Shown piece after piece: positions 1-6,995 of a stretch of 8,644 nucleotides of DNA. A model generated the notes under the pieces. The model made no database searches. It was not told the origin of the DNA and worked only from the letters and a program-made list of their open reading frames with translations. The stretch's first letter is position 1. Each line of letters starts with the position of its first letter. The translations under genes were made by a program, and so were the position numbers. Source of the DNA: Aquitalea sp. (GTDB lineage Bacteria; Pseudomonadota; Gammaproteobacteria; Burkholderiales; Chromobacteriaceae); assembly GCA_019232735.1 (NCBI GenBank), contig JAFANL010000252.1:1-8644 (forward strand). The letters run 5' to 3'.

Positions 1-908
1 GCCATGTGGTGGCGGTTCTGTACGTCTTTCCAGAAAGTGTCGGCAGCGCCGGCTACGTCGCGGTGCAATACCACCAGGGCCTGTTCGCCTACGTAGTCGA
101 ACAGGGTGGCGGTTTCGTCGAAGAAGAGCGGCAGGTAATACTCGATGCCGGCCGGGAACAGATTGGCCGACACTTCTTTATAAATGCGGCTCTTGGACGG
201 GTCGCCCTCCATGCGCTCGCGGTAGTGCTGGCGGAAGGCGGTGACACCGCTTTCATCGGCCGGGTATTCGCGTGCCGGCAGCAGGCGGATTTCCGGTACC
301 GGGTACAGCGTGCGCTGGCTGTCCGGGTCGAAGGTGCGCAGGCTGTCTATTTCCTTGTCGAACAGGTCGATACGGTAGGGCAGGGTGCTGCCCATGGGAA
401 AGAGATCGACCAGGCTGCCACGAATGGAGAACTCGCCCGGGGCCACCACCTGGGTGACGTGCTGGTAGCCCGCCGTTACCAGATCGGTGCGCAGCTGTTC
501 CACGTCCAGCTCCTGCTTGCCCTGCAGCAGGAAGGTGCGGCCCAGCAGATAGCCTACCGGGGCCAGCCGCGTCATGGCGGTACTGACCGGCGCAATCACC
601 ACCTGGCATTCGCCACGGTGAATCTGCCACAGCGTGGCCAGCCGCTCGCTCACCAGCTCGCCGTGTGGCGAAAAGTGGTCGTAGGGCAGGGTTTCCCAAT
701 CCGGCAGCAAAGCGGCCTTGATGTCGGGCGCAAACCACGGCAACTCGGCCTTCAGCCGCTGGGCGGCCTGGGCATCGGCTGTGAGTACCAGCAGGGTGTG
801 ACCAGCCTGGGCGAGGCCTGCCAGCAGGGCGGCATCCAGGCCGTCTGGCAGGGCGGGGCAGCGGGTCTTCTGACCGGCCGGAGCGATGCGGGGCAGTGTG
901 TCCAACAT
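1..908 (-). CDS. mfd: Transcription-repair coupling factor Mfd, N-terminal part (runs off the left edge)
   Basis: Mfd is a cytoplasmic ATP-driven translocase. It removes RNA polymerase stalled at DNA damage and recruits UvrA to start nucleotide excision repair. Read on the minus strand from the ATG at 906-908, the frame stays open to base 1 and gives about 302 residues beginning MLDTLPRIAPAGQK. The family is usually about 1,100-1,150 residues, so only the N-terminal quarter is here. That quarter is the UvrB-homology region (D1a-D2-D1b) that contacts UvrA. Family hallmarks visible are LPDWETLPYDHFSPHGELVS followed by SERLATL, then APVSTAM near residue 105, and further on PGEFSIRGSLVDLFP and YRIDLFDKEIDSLRTFD. 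The RNA-polymerase-interacting domain and the RecG-like motor lie outside the window. A purine-rich GAAGAAG directly before the ATG can serve as the ribosome site. The gene is divergent from the c-di-GMP gene and shares its control region. The identification is secure. Confidence 0.97.
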   Translation of the reverse strand, partial: MLDTLPRIAPAGQKTRCPALPDGLDAALLAGLAQAGHTLLVLTADAQAAQRLKAELPWFAPDIKAALLPDWETLPYDHFSPHGELVSERLATLWQIHRGECQVVIAPVSTAMTRLAPVGYLLGRTFLLQGKQELDVEQLRTDLVTAGYQHVTQVVAPGEFSIRGSLVDLFPMGSTLPYRIDLFDKEIDSLRTFDPDSQRTLYPVPEIRLLPAREYPADESGVTAFRQHYRERMEGDPSKSRIYKEVSANLFPAGIEYYLPLFFDETATLFDYVGEQALVVLHRDVAGAADTFWKDVQNRHHM

Positions 909-913
909 TCTTC

Positions 914-941
914 TTCACATTCGTGGATCTGCGGGTATTAT
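914..941 (+). promoter_or_regulatory. Candidate sigma70 promoter for the c-di-GMP gene, overlapping the mfd promoter
   Basis: On the plus strand TTCACA (5/6 to TTGACA) at 914-919 is followed after 16 bp by TATTAT (5/6 to TATAAT) at 936-941. Transcription would start near 948, about 150 bases upstream of the likely GTG start at 1098. The -10 occupies the same bases as the mfd -10 on the other strand, so the two promoters could not be occupied at once. The boxes are visible in the sequence; their use is inferred. Confidence 0.45.
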
Positions 942-963
942 ACCAGCGGGCATTTCATACCAA
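937..963 (-). promoter_or_regulatory. Candidate sigma70 promoter for mfd (extended -10)
   Basis: On the minus strand a perfect -10 box TATAAT lies at 942-937. It is preceded by TGG, so it reads TGGTATAAT, an extended -10. A TTGGTA (4/6 match to TTGACA) sits at 963-958 with a short 15-bp spacer. The extended -10 may make the weak -35 unimportant. Transcription would start near 930, giving a leader of about 20 bases before the mfd ATG. The -10 is part of the palindrome GGTATTATACC at 934-944, shared with the opposite promoter candidate. Confidence 0.6.
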
Positions 964-1083
964 AGGTGTGTTTGCCATCCATTTACAAGAGGCCAGAAGG
1001 CCCGTAACCCGCCAGATATCGGAATCCAATTCAAATAATCACTGCCCCCGTACTGCGAGTGGGTAGCGTCGATGCATGGCTGC

Positions 1084-1100
1084 AAAGGACTGGGAGAGTG
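1084..1100 (+). promoter_or_regulatory. Ribosome binding site and GTG start that set the N-terminus of the c-di-GMP protein
   Basis: AAAGGA at 1084-1089 is followed by 8 bases and then GTG at 1098-1100. A longer in-frame reading begins at GTG 1059, but no purine-rich site precedes it and it would add 13 polar residues before the first membrane helix. The 1098 start gives a short positively charged lead (VKTKG, read as MKTKG) directly before the hydrophobic segment, which suits a membrane protein. Confidence 0.65.
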
Positions 1101-4100
1101 AAAACAAAGGGGAGTATTGCGAGCTGGGCGGTCTTTATCGTCTTTGCCGCAAGCCTGTTGCTGTGGCCCAGGCAGGTACTGGGTGAAATTCCTTTATACG
1201 GTTTTCTGCCGCATGGGCTGTTTGCCTGCTGGCTGGTGAAACGTGGCGTGCGCCAGGCCTGGTATTGGCCGCTGGGTGCATTGCTGATCAGCATGCAGTG
1301 GCTGCCATGGCAATGGGCTGCTGCCCTGTCCGCATCCTTGCTGCTGCTGTTGCCTGGTGCCAGCATGCTGCGCGCACCGGCGTCCACCTTGCTGGATGGT
1401 TCGGCCATTTCCCTGTTGTTGTGGCGACTGCTGGAGATATTTGCCTATCTGGTGGTACCACCGATGGCCGTGCTGGGGGTCTTCTGCTTCTGGCCGGGCA
1501 GTCTGCCGGCGACGCTGCAATGGACCGCGCTGGCTGGTGGCTGCTGCATGCTGGCCATGACGTGCTGGCTACCGCTGCTGCGCATGCCCAGCTGGCCTGA
1601 TCCGCGCCGGCTGCTGGAATTGCTGGTGATCCTGCTGGTGATGCTGGTGGTGTGGGCCTTGATGGTCAGCAGTGCCCAGAACCTGTTCATTCCCCGTCCG
1701 GTGCTGTTTTTCCCCTTGCTGGTCTGGGCGGCCTTCCGCATCCGCTTGCTGGGTGCCTGCTTGTCCGGTTCTTTGCTGTGCCTGCTGCTGTCCCTGCCTT
1801 GCTTCCTGCCTGGCCTGTATCCGTATGCCGGTGCAACCGAGCTGATGAACGACACCGTGCTGTGTCTGACCTTCATCGTGGCGGCATTGCTGGTGGCCAC
1901 CCTGAGCGATGTGCAGCGGCGCAAAGAGGATGAGCTGAACGAATTTCGCTCGCGGGTGGAGTCGCTGGTCAACAACAGTCCCAATATGATGTCGCTGAAG
2001 GGGCTGGATGGCAGTTTCCTGCTGGCCAACCGCGCATACAGCCGCATGGTGGGGGCCACCGAATACGCCATGCAGGGTCGTTCGCTGGAGGATTATTTCT
2101 CTCCGGAGGACGCGAGTCGCATCCGGATGCAGGACGAGGTGGTGCTCAACTGCCTGGAGCCGCGCCAGTTCGAAGAAAGCTTTACCGTGGGAGGCAGCAG
2201 TTTCACCATGCTGGTGACCAAGTTCCCGCTGTTTGACAGCCAGGGCCGACCGGCCGGGGTGGGCAGTGTGGATACCGACATCACCCGCAATCGCGAAGAG
2301 CTGCAGGCCAAGAAGGAAGCGGAAGACAAATACTGGGCGCTAGTGGAGCAGACACTGGTCGGCATTTACATCATGCAGGACGAGCGGCTGGTGTATGTCA
2401 ATCCCAAGCTGGCCGACATCGCCGGTTACGCGCCAGAAGAGATGCAGGACATGCCACTGGAGAAGCTGCTGCCGCCCCACGAGGCCAGCCGCATCCGACA
2501 GCAGATCAATCGCCGTCTGCGCGACAATATCCAGATCATGCATTACACCACCCGGGCAATCAGCCGCAGCGGACATCTGGTGGATCTGGAAGTGCATAGC
2601 CGGCTGGTGGAATACGATGGCAAGCCGGCGCTGATCGGCGTCGTGGTGGATATCTCCGACCGCATCGCCGCCGATACCAATCTGAAACTGGCGGCCAAGG
2701 TATTCGAAAACTCCGCCGAGGGCATCCTGATTCTGGACGCCGACACCCGCATCATTGCCGTCAATCATGCCTTCACCCGCATTACCGGTTATGAAGAGTC
2801 CGAGGTGCTGGGCAAAGCTTCGCGCATCTTTACCGAAGGCAACGATGGTGCCCGGCAGCAAATGCAGCAGGCCTTGCAACAGGTAGGGCAGTGGCAGGGC
2901 GAGATGCTGGACCGGCGCAAGAATGGCGACTGGTATCCGGCCGAGCTGTCCATCTCGCTGGTGCGCGATGGCGGCAGTTCTCACGGCAATTACGTGGCGG
3001 TGTTTTCTGACATCACCGTGCGCAAGCAGGCGGAAGAGCGCCTGCAATTCCTGGCCAATCACGACCCGCTGACCCGCCTGCCCAACCGCAGCAGCCTGAT
3101 TGCCAGCCTGGAACAGGCCATTGTCGACATGAGCGGCGAGCCCAAGGGCTTGGCGGTGATGTTCATCGACCTGGACCGTTTCAAGCTGATCAACGACTCC
3201 TTCGGCCATCAGTCCGGCGATGAGCTGCTGCGCGAGATCGCCATTCGCCTGGCCAATTCCGTGGGGGATCGTGGCCTGCTGGCCCGGCTGGGCGGCGATG
3301 AATTCACCCTGCTGCTGACCGACTTTGACGATCAGTCCGAACTGGCGGCCCTGGCCGAGGACATCCTCTCGGTACTGGGGCGTGGATTGCGGCTGGAGGA
3401 GCACGAGGTATTCGTGACCGGCAGCATCGGCATCAGTGTGTTCCCCAATGACGGCACCGATGCCCGCAGCCTGCTGAAAAATGCCGATGTGGCGATGTAC
3501 CGTGCCAAGGACGCAGGCAAGAACACCTATCAGTTCTTTGATGCGGAAATGAATACCCAGACTTTCGAACGCCTGTTGCTGGAAAACGGCATGCGGCTGG
3601 CGCTGGAACGGGGTGAGTTCGAATTGCACTATCAGCCGCAGCTGAATGCGGCCAGCCGGGAAATGGCCGGAGTCGAGGCCTTGATTCGCTGGCGGCATCC
3701 GCAACTGGGTCTGGTGCCGCCGCTGCGCTTTATTCCGCTGGCCGAGGAAACCGGCCTGATCAAGCCCATTGGCGACTGGGTGCTGCAGGAAGCCTGCCGT
3801 CAGCTGGCAGCGTGGGATGCCGCCGGCCTGCATGTGCCACGGGTGGCGGTGAACCTGTCGGCGCGCCAGTTCGAACAAAGCACTCTGGTACAGAACGTCG
3901 CGCAGGCCTTGCAAGCAGCCGGCCTGGAGGCGGGCCGGCTGGAGCTGGAAATCACCGAAAGCATGATCATGCAAAACCCGGTGGACACGGTGCACCTGTT
4001 GGGTGAACTCAAGGCACTGGGGGTATGGCTGTCCATCGATGATTTCGGTACCGGCTATTCTTCGCTCTCCCATCTGAAGCGCTTCCCGCTGGATACGCTG

Positions 4101-4385
4101 AAGATCGACCGCTCCTTTGTGGACGGCTTGCCGGGGGATGAAGACAGCGTGGCCATCGCCGAAGCCATTCTGGCCATGTCCAGAAAGCTCAAGTTCAGCG
4201 TGGTGGCCGAAGGGGTGGAGAATGCGGCGCAGGCCGACTTCCTGGAGCTGAAAGGCTGCACCCTGTTGCAGGGCTATCACTTTGGCAAGCCGGTGACCGC
4301 TCAGGCCTTTCCGGCCCTGGCGGAGAGCCTGGGGCAATCTGCCCGCCTGGCCATGATGGCGGACTGGCAGGCGGGGCTGGCGTAG
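1098..4385 (+). CDS. Membrane-anchored sensor with MASE1-like domain, three PAS domains, GGDEF and EAL (c-di-GMP turnover)
   Basis: A 1,095-residue inner-membrane protein predicted to make and/or break down c-di-GMP. From the GTG at 1098, residues about 10-270 hold roughly eight or nine hydrophobic segments resembling a MASE1 sensor, including RPVLFFPLLVWAAFRIRLLG near 200-219. PAS-like domains follow at about 283-397, 410-522 (VNPKLADIAGYAPEEM) and 530-645 (VNHAFTRITGYEESEVLG). A short helical linker leads to the GGDEF domain at about 650-815, with NHDPLTRLPNR, FIDLDRFKLINDSFGH and ARLGGDEF intact. The four residues at the usual RxxD inhibition site read GDRG. The EAL domain at about 830-1080 keeps VEALIRW, NLSARQF, EITES, DDFGTGYSSL, KIDRSF, AEGVEN and LLQGYHFGKP, so phosphodiesterase residues look complete. 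Both activities are plausible; which dominates cannot be read from sequence. No terminator separates it from rlmB 79 bases downstream. Confidence 0.93.
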   Translation: MKTKGSIASWAVFIVFAASLLLWPRQVLGEIPLYGFLPHGLFACWLVKRGVRQAWYWPLGALLISMQWLPWQWAAALSASLLLLLPGASMLRAPASTLLDGSAISLLLWRLLEIFAYLVVPPMAVLGVFCFWPGSLPATLQWTALAGGCCMLAMTCWLPLLRMPSWPDPRRLLELLVILLVMLVVWALMVSSAQNLFIPRPVLFFPLLVWAAFRIRLLGACLSGSLLCLLLSLPCFLPGLYPYAGATELMNDTVLCLTFIVAALLVATLSDVQRRKEDELNEFRSRVESLVNNSPNMMSLKGLDGSFLLANRAYSRMVGATEYAMQGRSLEDYFSPEDASRIRMQDEVVLNCLEPRQFEESFTVGGSSFTMLVTKFPLFDSQGRPAGVGSVDTDITRNREELQAKKEAEDKYWALVEQTLVGIYIMQDERLVYVNPKLADIAGYAPEEMQDMPLEKLLPPHEASRIRQQINRRLRDNIQIMHYTTRAISRSGHLVDLEVHSRLVEYDGKPALIGVVVDISDRIAADTNLKLAAKVFENSAEGILILDADTRIIAVNHAFTRITGYEESEVLGKASRIFTEGNDGARQQMQQALQQVGQWQGEMLDRRKNGDWYPAELSISLVRDGGSSHGNYVAVFSDITVRKQAEERLQFLANHDPLTRLPNRSSLIASLEQAIVDMSGEPKGLAVMFIDLDRFKLINDSFGHQSGDELLREIAIRLANSVGDRGLLARLGGDEFTLLLTDFDDQSELAALAEDILSVLGRGLRLEEHEVFVTGSIGISVFPNDGTDARSLLKNADVAMYRAKDAGKNTYQFFDAEMNTQTFERLLLENGMRLALERGEFELHYQPQLNAASREMAGVEALIRWRHPQLGLVPPLRFIPLAEETGLIKPIGDWVLQEACRQLAAWDAAGLHVPRVAVNLSARQFEQSTLVQNVAQALQAAGLEAGRLELEITESMIMQNPVDTVHLLGELKALGVWLSIDDFGTGYSSLSHLKRFPLDTLKIDRSFVDGLPGDEDSVAIAEAILAMSRKLKFSVVAEGVENAAQADFLELKGCTLLQGYHFGKPVTAQAFPALAESLGQSARLAMMADWQAGLA

Positions 4386-4422
4386 CCGGCTGCGCAGTTT
4401 GGCAGCAGGGGGGCGGCTTTGA

Positions 4423-4435
4423 CGCTACAATAGCG
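4423..4435 (+). promoter_or_regulatory. Candidate -10 region of rlmB inside a short inverted repeat
   Basis: TACAAT (5/6 to TATAAT) at 4426-4431 lies in the inverted repeat CGCTA-CAA-TAGCG at 4423-4435. The best upstream -35-like hexamer, TTGGCA at 4399-4404, is 21 bp away, longer than usual, so the promoter is only suggested. The start would fall near 4438, giving a leader of about 27 bases. A ribosome site AAGG at 4451-4454 stands 10 bases before the rlmB ATG. Confidence 0.4.
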
Positions 4436-4464
4436 CCCATTCCCGTTTACAAGGCTTCAAGCGC

Positions 4465-5217
4465 ATGAGCAACAAGCGACTCATCCACGGCTTTCACGCC
4501 ATCAACGCCCGCTTGTGGCAAAACCCGAAAAGTCTGCTCGAAATCTGGCTGGCTGGCGGTCGTCATGATGAGCGGGCCAAGGCCGTGCTGGACAAGGCTG
4601 GCGAAGAAAGCATCAAGCTGCACATTGTCGACAAGGCCAGGCTGGACAGCATGAGCGGCAACGCCCGCCACCAGGGCGTGGTGGCCATGATCGACGCCAG
4701 CCGCAACCATGTCGATCTGGACGACGTGCTGGAAAATCTGGCCGAACCGCCATTGCTGCTGATCCTGGATGGCGTGACCGATCCGCACAATCTGGGTGCC
4801 TGCCTGCGCGTGGCCGATGCCATGGGGGCCCACGCGGTGATTGCCCCCAAGGACCGCTCCGCCGGCCTGAACGCCACCGTGTCTAAGGTGGCCTGCGGTG
4901 CTGCCGAAGTCATCCCCTACATTACCGTCACCAATCTGGCCCGCACCCTGCGCGACCTGAAGGATGCCGGGGTGTGGATTGCCGGCACCACCATGGAAGC
5001 CGATACCGACCTGTTCCATGTCGATGCTGCCGGCCCGCTGGCCTGGGTGATGGGCTCGGAAGGCGAGGGCATGCGCCGCCTGACGCGCGAGCACTGCGAC
5101 GTGCTGGTGTCCATCCCCATGTTCGGTACGGTGGAAAGCCTGAACGTGTCGGTGTCCTCCGGCATGGTGCTGGCGGAAAGCCGTCGCCAGCGCGTATTGA
5201 AGGCGCAGGCTGGCTGA
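4465..5217 (+). CDS. rlmB: 23S rRNA (guanosine-2251-2'-O)-methyltransferase RlmB
   Basis: RlmB is a cytoplasmic SPOUT (TrmH-family) enzyme that uses S-adenosylmethionine to methylate the ribose of G2251 in the peptidyl-transferase P loop of 23S rRNA. The 250-residue product matches the family length (about 243-250). An N-terminal L30e-like substrate-binding part opens with LIHGFHAINARL. The SPOUT knot carries all three motifs: LDGVTDPHNLGACLRVADAMG-type motif 1 at residues about 99-118 with the catalytic-region Asn and Arg, VMGSEGEGM (motif 2) near 195, and SIPMFGTVESLNVSVSSGM (motif 3) near 215-233, which forms the cofactor knot. AAGG 10 bases upstream supports the ATG at 4465. The gene is followed within 26 bases by an intrinsic terminator and may be transcribed alone or from the upstream c-di-GMP gene. 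Confidence 0.95.
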   Translation: MSNKRLIHGFHAINARLWQNPKSLLEIWLAGGRHDERAKAVLDKAGEESIKLHIVDKARLDSMSGNARHQGVVAMIDASRNHVDLDDVLENLAEPPLLLILDGVTDPHNLGACLRVADAMGAHAVIAPKDRSAGLNATVSKVACGAAEVIPYITVTNLARTLRDLKDAGVWIAGTTMEADTDLFHVDAAGPLAWVMGSEGEGMRRLTREHCDVLVSIPMFGTVESLNVSVSSGMVLAESRRQRVLKAQAG

Positions 5218-5242
5218 GGCTTCTGCACCCCATTCATCCTGC

Positions 5243-5271
5243 AAACCCCATGCCACGGCATGGGGTTTTTT
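5243..5271 (+). terminator. Rho-independent terminator of rlmB
   Basis: CCCCATGC at 5246-5253 pairs perfectly with GCATGGGG at 5258-5265 around the loop CACG. It is flanked by AAA on the left and followed by six T at 5266-5271. The GC-rich stem followed by a U-tract is a classical intrinsic terminator, 26 bases after the rlmB stop. It isolates the copper module from upstream transcription. Confidence 0.92.
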
Positions 5272-5320
5272 GATGGCGATCAGCTATTTGTGCGGAGTCT
5301 GCTCCGCTGGGGAACCCGCG

Positions 5321-5350
5321 TGCGTATACTGCACTCTATGGTGCTTATAC
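5321..5350 (+). promoter_or_regulatory. Imperfect direct repeat TGCnTATAC with 21-bp period (promoter region of the oxidase gene)
   Basis: TGCGTATAC at 5321-5329 recurs as TGCTTATAC at 5342-5350, exactly 21 bp apart (two helical turns). The first copy contains TATACT at 5325-5330, a 5/6 -10 candidate. The second contains TATACC at 5346-5351 and runs into the CsoR-type operator. No convincing -35 is visible for either, as is common for regulated promoters. At least one copy is probably the -10 of the oxidase promoter; which one is not decided. Confidence 0.4.
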
Positions 5351-5363
5351 CCTAAGGGGGTAT
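5347..5363 (+). promoter_or_regulatory. Candidate CsoR copper operator
   Basis: The palindrome ATACCC-TAAGG-GGGTAT at 5347-5363 has perfect 6-bp arms. It closely resembles the G-tract operators flanked by TAC/GTA that CsoR proteins bind upstream of copper genes in other bacteria. It lies 60 bp before the oxidase start and overlaps or directly follows the candidate -10 boxes, so bound repressor would block initiation. A CsoR-family gene with all Cu(I) ligands lies just downstream of the oxidase, which supports the assignment. The palindrome is seen; its binding partner is inferred. Confidence 0.7.
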
Positions 5364-5370
5364 GGTGGTG

Positions 5371-5387
5371 TCCTGCATGCCGCAGGA
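5371..5387 (+). repeat. Hairpin in the 5' leader of the multicopper oxidase mRNA
   Basis: TCCTGC at 5371-5376 and GCAGGA at 5382-5387 form a perfect 6-bp inverted repeat with a five-base loop (ATGCC). It sits between the copper operator and the oxidase start, so any transcript starting at the operator region carries it. There is no U-tract, so it is not an intrinsic terminator. It may stabilise the message or be a second protein site. Confidence 0.45.
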
Positions 5388-5423
5388 TGGTGAGCGTGAT
5401 TTATCCGCGAATGGAATCAACAC

Positions 5424-6920
5424 ATGAACAGAAGACATTTCCTGCACTGGAGCAGCGCGCTGGCGCTGACGCCGCTGCTGCTGCGCAAGAGTTGGGCAGA
5501 AGGCATGGCCGACATGCCGGGCATGGATCACGCAGCCATGGCACACGGTGCAAGCGCCAGCATGCCTGCCGCCGACAGCCTTGGCCTGCCGCATGGGCTG
5601 CCCTTGCCATCCCTGTCCATGCTGGAAAACCATGGCGCGCCCGGGCACTTTGTGGGCCAGCTACGCGCCGCGCCGGTCAGTCTGCCGCTGCTGCCAGGCA
5701 AGCCCGCCACCACCTTCTGGTCTTATAACGGCCAGATTCCCGGCCCGGCCATCGTGGCCTGGGAGGGCGATGAAGTCAGCCTGCAGTTTGCCAATCAGCT
5801 GGGCCAGCCCAGCACCATCCACTGGCATGGCATGCCGGTACCGGTCGGGCAGGATGGCAATCCGCATGATCCGGTACTCCCCGGCCAAACGCGTGACTAC
5901 CGCTTTTCCCTGCCTGCCGCTAGTGCCGCCAGCTACTGGTATCACCCGCATCCGCATGGCCATACTGCGCAGCAGGCCTATATGGGGCTGGCCGGTGTCT
6001 TTGTGGTGAAGAGCCGGCACGACCCCTTGGTCCATCTGCCCGAACAATGGCTGGTGTTGTCCGATCTGAAGCTGGATGACCAGGGTCAGATTGCCACCAG
6101 CAGTGCCGCCGACCATCACGATGGCCGCGAAGGCCAGTTCGTGCTGGTGAATGGCGGCTGGCAGCCGGAGATTGCTCTGGCCGAGGGCGAGCGTCAGCGC
6201 TGGCGCATCTGGAATGCCAGTAGCGCCCGCATCCTCAAGCTGGCCTTGCCGGCGCATGAGGTCGATCTGGTGGGGACCGACGGTGGTCTGATCGGCGCAC
6301 CACGCCGTATCGACAGCGTGTTGCTGTCGCCGGGTGAGCGGGCTGAAATCGTCATTACCGGGCGTTTTGTTCCCGGCCAGCCCTCCGCGCTACAGGCGCT
6401 GCCTTATAACCGGGGCAAGGCCATGGGCAAGGAGCAGACCGATATCCTGACGCTGGCCACTATCCGGCAGACGGGCAGCAAGGCCACTGCCGCGCTGCCG
6501 GGCACACTGCGCGACATCGCCGCGCTGGGCAACCCGGCCGTCAAACGGGTGGTCAACTTCAGCGAGAACATGGCTGATCCGGCGGCGATGTTCCTGATCA
6601 ACGGCAAGACCTTCGACATGGAGCGGGTGGATTTCATCGGCAAGGTAGGTCAGATCGAAGAATGGGACATCGCCAGCCAGGCGCATATGGACCATCCCTT
6701 CCACCTCCATGGCACCCAGTTCCAGGTGATTGCCCGCACCGATGACGGGGTGTGGCAGACTGAGCCCTTCCTCGCCTGGCGCGATGTGGTCAACATCCCG
6801 GCAGGCGAAACCGTGCGGCTGCGCTTTGTCCAGCAACAGCCTGGCTTGCGCATGTTCCACTGCCACATTCTGGAGCATGAGGATGCCGGCATGATGGCCA
6901 TGCTGGACGTCCGTCCCTGA
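5424..6920 (+). CDS. Tat-exported multicopper oxidase, CueO/CopA-like cuprous oxidase
   Basis: A 498-residue periplasmic laccase-type oxidase, probably oxidising Cu(I) to Cu(II) with O2 reduced to water. The N-terminus MNRRHFLHWSSALALTPLLL has a twin-arginine RRxFL motif and hydrophobic core, with likely cleavage after SWA near residue 25, so export is folded via Tat. Three cupredoxin domains follow. All copper motifs are intact: HWHG at 133-136, HPHPHGHT at 174-181, HPFHLHG at 424-430, and HCHILEHEDAGM at 479-490, supplying type 1 Cys480 with Met490 as the likely axial ligand plus the type 2/3 histidines. The mature N-terminus (about 28-47) is rich in Met and His (MADMPGMDHAAMAH). I see no Met-rich insertion before the third domain like that of E. 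coli CueO. A CsoR-type operator precedes the gene and a CsoR-family regulator follows, fitting copper-induced expression. A weak GGA lies 8 bases before the ATG. A different laccase substrate is possible. Confidence 0.92.
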   Translation: MNRRHFLHWSSALALTPLLLRKSWAEGMADMPGMDHAAMAHGASASMPAADSLGLPHGLPLPSLSMLENHGAPGHFVGQLRAAPVSLPLLPGKPATTFWSYNGQIPGPAIVAWEGDEVSLQFANQLGQPSTIHWHGMPVPVGQDGNPHDPVLPGQTRDYRFSLPAASAASYWYHPHPHGHTAQQAYMGLAGVFVVKSRHDPLVHLPEQWLVLSDLKLDDQGQIATSSAADHHDGREGQFVLVNGGWQPEIALAEGERQRWRIWNASSARILKLALPAHEVDLVGTDGGLIGAPRRIDSVLLSPGERAEIVITGRFVPGQPSALQALPYNRGKAMGKEQTDILTLATIRQTGSKATAALPGTLRDIAALGNPAVKRVVNFSENMADPAAMFLINGKTFDMERVDFIGKVGQIEEWDIASQAHMDHPFHLHGTQFQVIARTDDGVWQTEPFLAWRDVVNIPAGETVRLRFVQQQPGLRMFHCHILEHEDAGMMAMLDVRP

Positions 6921-6944
6921 ACGCATGCCAGGGCAAGCATCGGG

Positions 6945-6965
6945 CTGCCGGTGTTACACTGGCAG
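6945..6965 (+). promoter_or_regulatory. 21-bp palindrome over the candidate csoR promoter
   Basis: CTGCCGGTGT-T-ACACTGGCAG spans 6945-6965, with 9 of 10 arm positions matching around T6955. Inside it TGTTACACT at 6952-6960 reads as an extended -10 (TGn plus TACACT), so transcription would begin near 6967, about 30 bases before the csoR ATG. It does not look like the operator at 5347-5363. As RNA it folds to a 9-bp hairpin with loop UUA, but no U-tract follows, so it is a weak terminator candidate for the oxidase gene. Confidence 0.5.
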
Positions 6966-6995
6966 GCCCGATTCCCATCTGATGCCGGAGCCCGC

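Noticed and set aside
991..1002. GGCC-AGAA-GGCC repeat upstream of the c-di-GMP gene
   Set aside because: Four-base arms made of a self-complementary word are expected by chance in GC-rich DNA and no T-run follows.
6..1007. A 333-codon open frame on the plus strand opposite mfd
   Set aside because: It is the mirror of the mfd coding frame, is low in recognisable motifs, and the opposite strand encodes unmistakable Mfd residues.
2340..4337. A 665-codon open frame on the minus strand inside the c-di-GMP gene
   Set aside because: Long antisense frames are common in GC-rich coding DNA. It lies wholly opposite the GGDEF/EAL frame, has His/Gln-rich low-similarity content, and has no plausible start context.
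4447..5256. A 269-codon open frame antisense to rlmB
   Set aside because: It mirrors the RlmB frame and crosses the terminator hairpin; no known motif is visible.
5270..5728. A 152-codon plus-strand frame across the copper operator and the start of the oxidase gene
   Set aside because: It overlaps the regulatory region and the oxidase in another frame; its sequence looks like an out-of-frame reading of the oxidase.
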